A stretch of 59,082 bases of DNA from CAZPKH01 sp964407165 (lineage in GTDB: Bacteria > Bacteroidota > Bacteroidia > Bacteroidales > Muribaculaceae): NCBI GenBank assembly GCA_964407165.1, contig CAYOUJ010000009.1, forward strand, positions 1-59,082, read 5' to 3'. The notes beneath the pieces were generated by a model. That model saw only the letters and a list, made by a program, of their open reading frames with translations, was not told the origin of the DNA and did no database searches. This document shows positions 42,256-50,030 of this stretch, piece by piece. Position 1 is the first letter of the stretch; every line of letters starts with the position of its first letter. The position numbers and the translations under genes are program-made.

Positions 42256-44700
42256 ATGACTCACCTGCGTTCTACACTGGCAGCCGGCCTGATGCTGGCA
42301 GCCACGACCATGATGGCAGCGCCGCTGACGCCTCAGCAGGCACTGCAGGCCGCCCGCGGCGGCTCTTCCATGCTCAAGGCCCCCGCAGCCACGGACATGG
42401 AGCTTGTATACACACTCGGCGGCGAGACCCCAACGGTCTACGTCTTCGCCGAGCCTGACGGCGCACCCGGCTTCCTCGTGCTCAGCGCCGACGACTGCGC
42501 GCGCACCGTCCTCGGCTACTCCGAAGACACCACCTTCGACCCCGCCAACATCCCGCCGCAGCTCGTCGACGTGCTCCAGAGCTACTCAGCCTCGGTGGCA
42601 CGCCTGGCAAGCGACCCTGACTTCGCCGAGCTGTCGAACCTCGTGCCCTCGACTGCGAGCACGTCGGGCCGCGCCAAGGAGTATCGCCGCGCCATCGAGC
42701 CTATCTGCACCACGCAGTGGAACCAGAGCGCCCCATATAACGTGCAGTGCCCGCTCGTCGGCGGCTCCCGCGCCGTCACCGGCTGCGTGGCCACGGCCAT
42801 GGCTCAGGTGATGAAAGCCCACAACTGGCCCCCCGTGGGCGTCGGCTCGAAGTCTTACACCTTCAAGTCGGGCAGCACCACCTACACCGAGAGCATGAAG
42901 TTTGACACCTGCTACTTCGACTGGGACAACATGCTCGACACCTACAAACAGGTCAGCTACACCACCACCCAGCGCGACGCCGTGGCCCTGCTGATGCACG
43001 CCTGCGGCGTGGCAGCCTCCATGGGCTACAGCTCCAGCTCCTCCGGCGCCGTGAGCGCCCGCGGATGCGCCGGCATGGTAAACTATTTCCAGTACGACCC
43101 CATGGGCGGCTTCTACAACCGTGAGTGGTTCTACGCCCGCGAGTGGAACGACCGCATGTATGCCGAGGTGGCCGCCGGCCGTCCCGTGTACATGAGCGGC
43201 AATGACGGCAGCGCCGGCCACGCATTCGTCTGCGACGGATATGCCGGCGACGAATACTTCCACATCAACTGGGGCTGGGGTGGCACCTCCGACGGCTACT
43301 TCCTGCTGACCGACCTCAATCCTGCAGAGGAAGGCATCGGCGGCGGCGGTAGTGGCACCGGCTATGTCAACAGCATGGGCGCATACTTCGGCGCCAAGCC
43401 CAAAACCGACAGTTCGCAGAAGATGCCCGTGATGTACATGAGCTCTAACCTCACTATCTCCTCCACCTCCATCAACCGCACCACCGGCACCGTCAAGTTC
43501 AACACCGGCATCTACAGCCAGACCCTGGCCAACTTCTCCGGCGAGGTGGGCGTCATGCTCATCTATGACGACGGCACCACCGAATGCATCAGCTACACCT
43601 CCTTCTCCGACCTGGCTCAGTTCTCCGGCTACTCCACCATGAGCTTCTCCGCCAGCAAGTTCCCCGTCGGCGAATATTTGGTAACCCCCGCCTGCCGCTT
43701 CACCGACGGCGATTGGTATCGTGTATTCTACCCCAAGACCACCACCAACGGCGCCCTCCGCTTCTCCGTCACCTCCGCGACCATCACCGTCACCAACCCC
43801 GGCAAGCAGCCCGACGACCCGGGTCCCAGCGCCTCTGACGGTCCCACGGCAATGTACCAGGGAAGCACTCCGGCAGAGGCCGGCGGCGTCCTCTACAAGG
43901 GCGAGAGCTATGACCTTACCTTCCGCATCGGCACCGTCGGCGCTTACGACCTCAAGGTGGTCGCACGCCTGGTGGACGCATTCGACGACAATCTCGCCGT
44001 CAGCGCCGCCAAGAGCGTCAGCCTCAAGGCCAACGACACCATCGACGTGAAGATGGCCCTGACCGTTCCCGCCGACCTCGAGACCAAGCGCTACCGCCTC
44101 AGCCTGGCGTACGTAAACGCCGACGGGTCGTACACCGACATGAACTACTCATACATGGTTGCCATCGAGCCGCTCACCACCGTCGTGCAGGCCGAGCTTG
44201 TAAGCATCACCCCTGACGAGCGCCAGTCACCTGAGGGATACACCGACTACACCCTCTATCGCCTGCAGCCCTACGACTTCACCTACTCTGTATACATCAA
44301 CCAGCCCGAGCAGAACACGCTGACGCTGCGCCTGATGAAGAAGAGCACCTTGGGCAAGTATAGCGTGGCTGTCTCCTCAGCCGCCGACACCACCGGCTTC
44401 GCCCAGAGCGGCACCTGGCCCCGCACCTTCCAGCTCACCTTGCCCGCCACGCTGAGCACCGGCACGTATTACCTCAACCTCGTCTGCACCAACGCCGACG
44501 GCTCCTACGAGGTGCATGAATACATACCCGTCAAAGTAGTTGCCGGGCAGTCGGGCATCGAGAGCATCGAGGTCGACGAGGCCGCAGGCGTTGCCGCCTG
44601 GTATACACTCCAGGGCGTGCGCGTGGCCACACCGCAGCCCGGCGGCGTATACATACGCGTCAGCTCCGACGGCACCACCACCAAGGTGCGCGTGCAATAA
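42256..44700 (+). CDS. C10-family (streptopain-like) secreted protease 1
   Basis: The ATG at 42256 is preferred over the TTG six bases upstream. The 814-residue protein has a signal peptide (ending TTMMAA) and an inhibitory propeptide (about 24-145). The C10 domain has C177 in TGCVATAMAQVM and H322 in AGHAFVCDGY; INWGWGGTSDGYF follows. Several beta-sandwich domains lead to a C-terminal tail (GIESIEV... WYTLQGVRV... GGVYIRV) like sorting signals for type IX secretion. The family cleaves broadly. The N-terminal half resembles the next gene, an evident tandem paralogue. Confidence 0.93.
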   Translation: MTHLRSTLAAGLMLAATTMMAAPLTPQQALQAARGGSSMLKAPAATDMELVYTLGGETPTVYVFAEPDGAPGFLVLSADDCARTVLGYSEDTTFDPANIPPQLVDVLQSYSASVARLASDPDFAELSNLVPSTASTSGRAKEYRRAIEPICTTQWNQSAPYNVQCPLVGGSRAVTGCVATAMAQVMKAHNWPPVGVGSKSYTFKSGSTTYTESMKFDTCYFDWDNMLDTYKQVSYTTTQRDAVALLMHACGVAASMGYSSSSSGAVSARGCAGMVNYFQYDPMGGFYNREWFYAREWNDRMYAEVAAGRPVYMSGNDGSAGHAFVCDGYAGDEYFHINWGWGGTSDGYFLLTDLNPAEEGIGGGGSGTGYVNSMGAYFGAKPKTDSSQKMPVMYMSSNLTISSTSINRTTGTVKFNTGIYSQTLANFSGEVGVMLIYDDGTTECISYTSFSDLAQFSGYSTMSFSASKFPVGEYLVTPACRFTDGDWYRVFYPKTTTNGALRFSVTSATITVTNPGKQPDDPGPSASDGPTAMYQGSTPAEAGGVLYKGESYDLTFRIGTVGAYDLKVVARLVDAFDDNLAVSAAKSVSLKANDTIDVKMALTVPADLETKRYRLSLAYVNADGSYTDMNYSYMVAIEPLTTVVQAELVSITPDERQSPEGYTDYTLYRLQPYDFTYSVYINQPEQNTLTLRLMKKSTLGKYSVAVSSAADTTGFAQSGTWPRTFQLTLPATLSTGTYYLNLVCTNADGSYEVHEYIPVKVVAGQSGIESIEVDEAAGVAAWYTLQGVRVATPQPGGVYIRVSSDGTTTKVRVQ

Positions 44701-44708
44701 ACTACATG

Positions 44709-44781
44709 AAAACAACGGATTTCACGGACTAAACGGATATTAACGGAAAAAATCCGTGAAACCCGTGAAATCCGTTGTTTG
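44709..44781. repeat. GGATTTCAC nonamer palindrome, copy 2
   Basis: AAACAACGGATTTCACGGAC at the left pairs with the right arm (44752-44781) with few mismatches. It shares the CAACGGATTTCACGG arm with 13901-13988. The right end (GTTTGTAACTTTA) could double as promoter sequence for the next gene. Confidence 0.8.
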
Positions 44782-44799
44782 TAACTTTATTAATCATCT

Positions 44800-47166
44800 A
44801 TGCGTAAAGCATTTACATTCATAGCAGGCTTATGCTCGTTGGCGGCGAGCGCGGGGATTGTAAACCCCGAGGCGGCGCTGGAAGCGGCGCGAGCCGAGAT
44901 GCGGGCGGTTTCGTCGGCACGGCCCAGGGCTGCTGCCGCACTCCCCACGATGACCCTGACGGAGACGGTGTGCAGCGCCGACGGCACCCCCACGCTATAC
45001 CTGTTTACCGGCGCCGACGGAGGATTCATGCTGACGTCGGCCGACGACTGCGCCGCGGCCATGCTCTTAGGCTATTCCGACGATGCCCCCACCGAAAGCA
45101 TCCCCGACGCCTTAGAGGAGTGGATGCAGGGTCTGGGAAGCGAGATACACTACGCCCGCACGCACGGCGCCGACGGCGCCGCTGCTGCTGTCACGCCCAT
45201 CGCCTCCACGGGCTACAAGAGCGCCATCGAGCCTATGTGCTCTACCCGCTGGGGCCAGGGCAACCCCTACAACCAGCTATGCCCCACCGTGGGCGGCGGA
45301 CGTGCCCTCACCGGTTGCGTGGCCACGGCCATGGCCCAGGTGATGAAGGTGCACGTCTGGCCCGTGACGGGCACCGGCACCCACACTTATTCCTTCAGCG
45401 CCGGCGGCACGCGCTACACCGACAGCTTCGACTTCGGCGCCACCACCTTCGACTGGGACAACATGCTCGACAGCTACGGCGGCAACACCGTGCAGCGCGA
45501 GGCCGTGGCAACGCTCATGCACGCCTGCGGCGTGGCTTGCGACATGATGTATTCACCCTCGTCGTCAGGTTCTTACGGCACCGTCGCCGGCATGGGCATG
45601 ATCAAACACCTCGGCTACGACCCGTCAATGACCCTGCAGCAGCGCAACTGGTACACCGCCTCCGACTGGAATGCACTGGTATACAACGAACTCGCCGCGG
45701 GGCGCCCCATGTATTACCAGGGCTACGGCACCGGAGGCCACGCATTCGTCTGCGACGGCTATTCCTCCAATGACTATTTCCACTTCAACTGGGGCTGGAC
45801 GGGCTCGTATGACGGATACTTCCTGTTGAGCGCCCTGTCGCCCGGATCATACGCCTTCAACAATAACCAAGCCATACTCCTCGGCTGCCGCCCGCGCAGG
45901 GCCGACACTCCGGCCGATGCCCGCACCCCCGTCAACATGGCCTGCGAAGGCGCCCTCGGCGCCTCCGTCTACACACCCGAGCTGGTGGCGCTGACCTGCA
46001 CCGGCGGCTACGGCGGATTCTTCAGCTGGACCCTCGACACCATCAACGCCACCCTCGGCATGCGCCTGGCCCTCCCCGACGGCGACGTCTACGTCGAGTC
46101 GACTTACACCGACATCTACCCCCCGCAGTACGGCGAATATGACATACGCGTCGAGACCGCCAAGCTCCCCGTGGGCACTTACCAGGTCTTCCCCGCCGTG
46201 CGCGACAACGCCGACAGCACGTGGTATGACATGCACACCTACGCCTCCTCGGGCACCCGCTCGATGCTCTTCACCGTCACCGCAGACACCGTCATCGTCG
46301 GCCCCGGCAGCTATGGCGACGCGCTGTGTGCCGACTATAACAACTCCGAGGCCAAGGGCTACAACGGCAATGGCTACTTCACCGGCCAGCGCTATGAGTT
46401 TAGCTACACCCTCACCGCCGGCACCTCTCTTGAGGGGCAGTCGATAGTCCTGGCGCTCGTCGACCCCTCCGACAGCACCGTGATGTGCATTACCGACGCG
46501 CAGGCCATCAACTTCTCCGACCTCGGCGGCCGAAAGACGTACATCTTCTCGATGACCATGCCCGACTACGAGGAGGCCGACCCGGGCACATACGCACTCC
46601 TCCCCGCGTTGGTTGACACCGACGGCGACGTGCAGTTCATCGACTACATCAAATACATCACCTTGCAGCGCTGCCCGCTGATAGTGAAGGCGTCGCTCAC
46701 CGCCGTGGAGAGCGGCGACACGGCCGACGAGCCGGTGCTCATCCGCGGCCGCGAAAACCGCTGCACACTGATCGTGAACGTCAACGAGCCGTGGACGGCC
46801 GACGTCCGCTGCCACCTCTACAAGAAGCACGTGGTGCGCTACAACAGCGTGATGAACACCGACTACACCCCCGTCTCGCTCGCCAAGGGCGACACCCCGC
46901 TGACGTTCACCCTCGACATCCCCGCAGATCTCGCGCTCGGCCGCTATTTCGTCGGCCTGGTATACAAAGACTCTGTGGGCACCGTCACCCAGCTGACCCC
47001 CACGCAGATCTATCTGGAGGAGCCTACCGGCATCGAAAACGTATGGAGCGGGGCGGCGCCCTCGCGCCCCGACGCCCCGTATTATAACCTGCAGGGCATC
47101 CCCGTCGCCTCTCCCCGTCCCGGCCAGGTCTACCTCCACGACGGTCGCCTCATCAAATATCAATAA
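44800..47166 (+). CDS. C10-family (streptopain-like) secreted protease 2
   Basis: The 788-residue protein has a signal peptide (MRKAFTFIAGLCSLAASA), a propeptide (about 20-140) and a C10 domain with C173 (TGCVATAMAQVM) and H314 (GGHAFVCDGY). Beta domains follow, then a C-terminal tail with YYNLQGIPV... PGQVYL. Close to the tail, the segment WSGAAPSRPD is encoded by the 27-nt GC palindrome (47045-47071) and is absent from the paralogue. Together with protease 1 it should digest extracellular protein. The pair likely arose by duplication. Confidence 0.93.
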   Translation: MRKAFTFIAGLCSLAASAGIVNPEAALEAARAEMRAVSSARPRAAAALPTMTLTETVCSADGTPTLYLFTGADGGFMLTSADDCAAAMLLGYSDDAPTESIPDALEEWMQGLGSEIHYARTHGADGAAAAVTPIASTGYKSAIEPMCSTRWGQGNPYNQLCPTVGGGRALTGCVATAMAQVMKVHVWPVTGTGTHTYSFSAGGTRYTDSFDFGATTFDWDNMLDSYGGNTVQREAVATLMHACGVACDMMYSPSSSGSYGTVAGMGMIKHLGYDPSMTLQQRNWYTASDWNALVYNELAAGRPMYYQGYGTGGHAFVCDGYSSNDYFHFNWGWTGSYDGYFLLSALSPGSYAFNNNQAILLGCRPRRADTPADARTPVNMACEGALGASVYTPELVALTCTGGYGGFFSWTLDTINATLGMRLALPDGDVYVESTYTDIYPPQYGEYDIRVETAKLPVGTYQVFPAVRDNADSTWYDMHTYASSGTRSMLFTVTADTVIVGPGSYGDALCADYNNSEAKGYNGNGYFTGQRYEFSYTLTAGTSLEGQSIVLALVDPSDSTVMCITDAQAINFSDLGGRKTYIFSMTMPDYEEADPGTYALLPALVDTDGDVQFIDYIKYITLQRCPLIVKASLTAVESGDTADEPVLIRGRENRCTLIVNVNEPWTADVRCHLYKKHVVRYNSVMNTDYTPVSLAKGDTPLTFTLDIPADLALGRYFVGLVYKDSVGTVTQLTPTQIYLEEPTGIENVWSGAAPSRPDAPYYNLQGIPVASPRPGQVYLHDGRLIKYQ
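47045..47071 (+). repeat. 27-nt GC palindrome inside the C10 protease 2 gene
   Basis: Begins GGAGCGGGGCGGCGCCCTCG and ends CGCCCCG; stem GCGGGGC with CGCCCC. It is in frame, encoding SGAAPSRP after W. Identical to 56448-56474 and one base different from 10776-10802 and from 58182-58208. Confidence 0.85.
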
Positions 47167-47167
47167 C

Positions 47168-47220
47168 TCTCCTTAAATTCCTTAATTTCCTTAAACTCCC
47201 TAAATTCCTTACTCCCTAAA
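47168..47220. repeat. TTAATTTCC nonamer array, copy 2
   Basis: Units CCTTAAATT, CCTTAATTT, CCTTAAACT, CCCTAAATT, CCTTACTCC fill the gap and reach the TTG start of ruvB. Confidence 0.7.
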
Positions 47221-47221
47221 A

Positions 47222-48256
47222 TTGCCAGACGACTTCGACATACGCGCCGCCCAGCAGCCGGCCGCCACCGACAAGGACTTTGAAAAGGCCCTCCGCCCCA
47301 CACGCTTCGACGCCTTCAACGGCCAGGACAAGGTGGTGGAGAACCTCAAAGTGTTCGTCCAGGCCGCCCGCATGCGCGGCGAGGCCCTCGACCATGTGCT
47401 GCTATACGGCCCCCCGGGCCTGGGCAAGACCACCCTCTCCGGCATCATCGCCGCCGAGCTGGGCGTGGGCTTCAAGGTGACCAGCGGGCCCGTGCTCGAC
47501 AAGCCCGGCGACCTCGCCGGCATCCTTACCTCGCTCGAGGAGCGCGACGTGCTCTTCATCGACGAGATACACCGCCTAAGTCCCGTTGTAGAGGAGTATC
47601 TTTACTCCGCCATGGAGGACTACCGCATCGACATCATGATCGACAAGGGCCCGGGCGCACGGTCGGTGCAGCTCACCCTGTCGCCCTTCACGCTCATCGG
47701 CGCCACCACGCGCTCCGGCCTGCTGACGTCCCCCCTGCGCGCGCGATTCGGCATACCCTGCCACCTCGAGTATTACGACCACGAGGTGCTCCGCCGCATC
47801 ATACGCCGCTCGGCAGCCCTCTTAGGCGTAACTATCACCGAAGAGGCGGCAATGGAGATAGCCCTGCGCAGCCGTGGAACCCCCCGCATCGCCAACTCGC
47901 TGCTGCGCCGCGTGCGAGACTTCGCACAGGTCAAAGGCAACGGCGCCATCGACACCGAGATAGCGCGCTTCGGCCTCGAGGCCCTCAACATCGACCGATA
48001 CGGCCTCGACGAGATTGACAACAAGCTCCTCACCACAATAATTAACAAGTTTGGGGGCGGTCCCGTGGGTCTGTCGACCATCGCCACCGCCCTGGGCGAG
48101 GACCCGGGCACCATCGAGGAGGTCTACGAGCCGTTCCTGATCAAAGAGGGGTTCATCAACCGCACCCCCCGCGGCCGCTGTGTCACATCGTTGGCGTACA
48201 GCCACCTCAGCGTCACGCCCCCCTCACCCACCACCCCCTCCCTCTTCGACGAATAA
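47222..48256 (+). CDS. ruvB: Holliday junction branch-migration ATPase RuvB
   Basis: The 344-residue protein is a full-length RuvB: Walker A GPPGLGKTT (63-71), Walker B LFIDEIH, sensor motif GATTRSG and the arginine-finger region (PLRARFG). The C-terminal winged helix contains TPRGR. It drives branch migration with RuvA. The start is an unusual TTG (47222) at the edge of a repeat array, with no ATG or GTG nearby that keeps the N-terminus. ruvA and ruvC are not adjacent. Confidence 0.95.
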   Translation: MPDDFDIRAAQQPAATDKDFEKALRPTRFDAFNGQDKVVENLKVFVQAARMRGEALDHVLLYGPPGLGKTTLSGIIAAELGVGFKVTSGPVLDKPGDLAGILTSLEERDVLFIDEIHRLSPVVEEYLYSAMEDYRIDIMIDKGPGARSVQLTLSPFTLIGATTRSGLLTSPLRARFGIPCHLEYYDHEVLRRIIRRSAALLGVTITEEAAMEIALRSRGTPRIANSLLRRVRDFAQVKGNGAIDTEIARFGLEALNIDRYGLDEIDNKLLTTIINKFGGGPVGLSTIATALGEDPGTIEEVYEPFLIKEGFINRTPRGRCVTSLAYSHLSVTPPSPTTPSLFDE

Positions 48257-48264
48257 TTATCGCA

Positions 48265-48299
48265 CACAATTCCCAATTCCCAAATCCCAATTCCCAGTC
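48265..48299 (+). repeat. AATTCCC array
   Basis: Units CAATTCCC, AATTCCC, AAATCCC, AATTCCC lie between ruvB and the peroxiredoxin gene and end at its ATG. Confidence 0.65.
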
Positions 48300-48758
48300 A
48301 TGCAAGTAGGTGACAAGATACCCGAAATACTTGGCCTCGACCAGGACGGCCGTGAAATAAAGGCCTCAGACTTCGCCGGCCGTAAGTTAGTGCTCTATGC
48401 ATATCCTAAAGACAACACGAGCGGCTGTACCGCCGAGGCATGCTCGCTGCGCGACGCCCGCGAGGCCCTGCGCGCCCGTGGTTACGAGATAGTCGGCGTC
48501 AGCCGCGACAGCGCCTCATCACACCGGCGATTCATCGAAAAGCAGGGGCTCAACTTCCCCCTCATCGCCGACACCGAGCTGACGCTGCTCCAGGCCATGG
48601 GCGCCTGGGGCGAGAAGAAAATGTACGGCAAGACCATCCTCGGCACCCTGCGCACCACCCTGCTCGTCGACGAGACCGGCACCGTCACCCACATCTTCAC
48701 CCCCAAGCAGATCAAGACCAAGGAGCACGCCGAGCAAATCCTCTCCATTAATGCATAA
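48300..48758 (+). CDS. bcp: Thioredoxin-dependent peroxiredoxin (PrxQ/Bcp)
   Basis: The ATG at 48300 gives 152 residues; a frame open to 48180 overlaps ruvB and is rejected. The peroxidatic cysteine is C43 and the resolving C48 lies five residues on (NTSGCTAEACSLRD), the PrxQ pattern. GDKIPEI at the start and GVSRDSASSHRRFIEKQGLNFPL are also typical. It reduces hydroperoxides in the cytoplasm with electrons from thioredoxin. The last codons and stop (AAT GCA TAA) come from the heptamer repeat, as in the DUF4254 gene. Confidence 0.95.
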   Translation: MQVGDKIPEILGLDQDGREIKASDFAGRKLVLYAYPKDNTSGCTAEACSLRDAREALRARGYEIVGVSRDSASSHRRFIEKQGLNFPLIADTELTLLQAMGAWGEKKMYGKTILGTLRTTLLVDETGTVTHIFTPKQIKTKEHAEQILSINA

Positions 48759-48829
48759 TGCACAATGCATAATTCATAATTGCCATCCGGATGGAATTAT
48801 GCATTATGCATTATGGATTATGCATTAGA
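48747..48829. repeat. AATGCAT heptamer palindrome, copy 2, overlapping a gene end
   Basis: ATTAATGCATAATGCACAAT units on the left are complementary to GAATTATGCATTATGCATTA units on the right, around GCCATCCGGATGG. The bcp stop codon lies inside. Confidence 0.85.
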
Positions 48830-48862
48830 AAGCTTACCCGATTAAAAATCATTATCACATAT

Positions 48863-49951
48863 ATGTCCAGTAATTTTCTGAAACTTTATGCATTGTGCAT
48901 TGTGCATTGTGCATTGATGACAGGTTGCTCTACCGAGACCGGCAGCGAAGGCCCTGCCCACTCGGTGGTGGTCACCTCCCCCGAGCCGGCATATTCCACC
49001 GTGCAGGGCGGCGTGGCCCTCCCCGGCACCGTCCGCGAGGTCAACACCGTCAAGGCCTCCTTCAAAGCCGCCGGCCAACTGCTGCGCGTCAGCGTCAAGG
49101 AGGGCGACTACGTGCAGCGCGGCCAGGTGGTGGCGCAGCTCGACGCCGAGGACTATCAGATTGGACTCGACGCAGCCCTGAGCCAGTATAACCAGCTCAA
49201 GAGCGAGGTAGAGCGCCTGCGCACCCTCAAGGAGCGCAACAGCGTGTCAGCCAACGAGTTTGAGAAGGCCGAGGCAGGCCTGGAGCAGGCGCTGTCAAAC
49301 GTGCAGAACCGCCGCAACCAGGTGGCATACTGCACCCTCCACTCACCCGCCTCCGGCTACGTGCAGGATGTCTACGCCCACTCCGGGGAGATGGTCGACG
49401 CCGGCACCACCGTCTTCACCATCATCGACGTGTCGCAGATGCAGGTTGAGGTGCAGCTGCCCGCCGACCTCTATCGCCGCCGCGACGACATGCGCGCCTA
49501 CACCGCCAAAGTTGGCGACAAGGAGTATCAGCTCTCGCTGGTGAGCATTGCCCCGAAAGCCGACGGCACGCAGATGTACAAGATGCTGCTCGCGCTCCCC
49601 GCCGACCGTGCGCTGACCGTCGCCTCCGGCACCAACGTGGAGGTCACCATAGCCCTGGACAGCCCGCAGAGCCATGCCGTCAGCGGCGTCACCCCCGAGG
49701 TGGTCTACACGCTGCCCATTAGCGCCATCGGCCATGACGAGGCGCAGCCGTTCGTGTGGATAGTCGCCGCCGACTCCACGCTGCAGCGCCGCAACGTCAC
49801 CCTCGGCACCGTCGGCACGGAAGGCACCGCGCAGATAGTCGCCGGCCTCCAGCCCGCCGACCGTGTGGTTCGCGCCGGCGTCGCCCACCTGAGCGAGGGT
49901 GAGAAGGTGACCGTCATCGCGCCCCCCGCCAACCCCGGCAACCTCCAATAG
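48863..49951 (+). CDS. RND efflux periplasmic adaptor lipoprotein
   Basis: The ATG at 48863 gives 362 residues. The lipobox LMTGC places the lipidated cysteine at 22. Then come a barrel-sandwich half (GQLLRVSVKEGDYVQRGQVVAQLD), a coiled-coil hairpin (about 95-150), the second half motif and a membrane-proximal domain. This is the AcrA/HlyD adaptor that joins the inner-membrane pump to the outer-membrane channel, both encoded next. The signal peptide core (ALCIVHCAL) is encoded by four GCATTGT heptamers of the intergenic repeat family. A longer frame from 48791 is also repeat-derived. Confidence 0.88.
   Translation: MSSNFLKLYALCIVHCALMTGCSTETGSEGPAHSVVVTSPEPAYSTVQGGVALPGTVREVNTVKASFKAAGQLLRVSVKEGDYVQRGQVVAQLDAEDYQIGLDAALSQYNQLKSEVERLRTLKERNSVSANEFEKAEAGLEQALSNVQNRRNQVAYCTLHSPASGYVQDVYAHSGEMVDAGTTVFTIIDVSQMQVEVQLPADLYRRRDDMRAYTAKVGDKEYQLSLVSIAPKADGTQMYKMLLALPADRALTVASGTNVEVTIALDSPQSHAVSGVTPEVVYTLPISAIGHDEAQPFVWIVAADSTLQRRNVTLGTVGTEGTAQIVAGLQPADRVVRAGVAHLSEGEKVTVIAPPANPGNLQ
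48888..48916 (+). repeat. GCATTGT heptamer array inside a signal-peptide coding region
   Basis: Three full GCATTGT units and a fourth partial one (48890-48915). Three 7-bp units make exactly seven codons, so the array codes a repeating heptapeptide ALCIVHC. Confidence 0.85.
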
Positions 49952-49979
49952 TCCATCAATAACTAACCAATAACTAACA

Positions 49980-50030
49980 GATTACCGCGCGGGCGGTTTT
50001 ACCGCCCGCCCACATATACCCAACCGTGAA
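49980..50030 (+). promoter_or_regulatory. Hairpin leader before a GTG start, copy 1
   Basis: GATTACCG, a GC stem (CGGGCGG-TTTTA-CCGCCCG), then CATATACCCAACC and the GTG. The same layout, with compensating stem changes, precedes the glycosyltransferase at 56038-56087. It could mask or present the start site. Confidence 0.55.
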
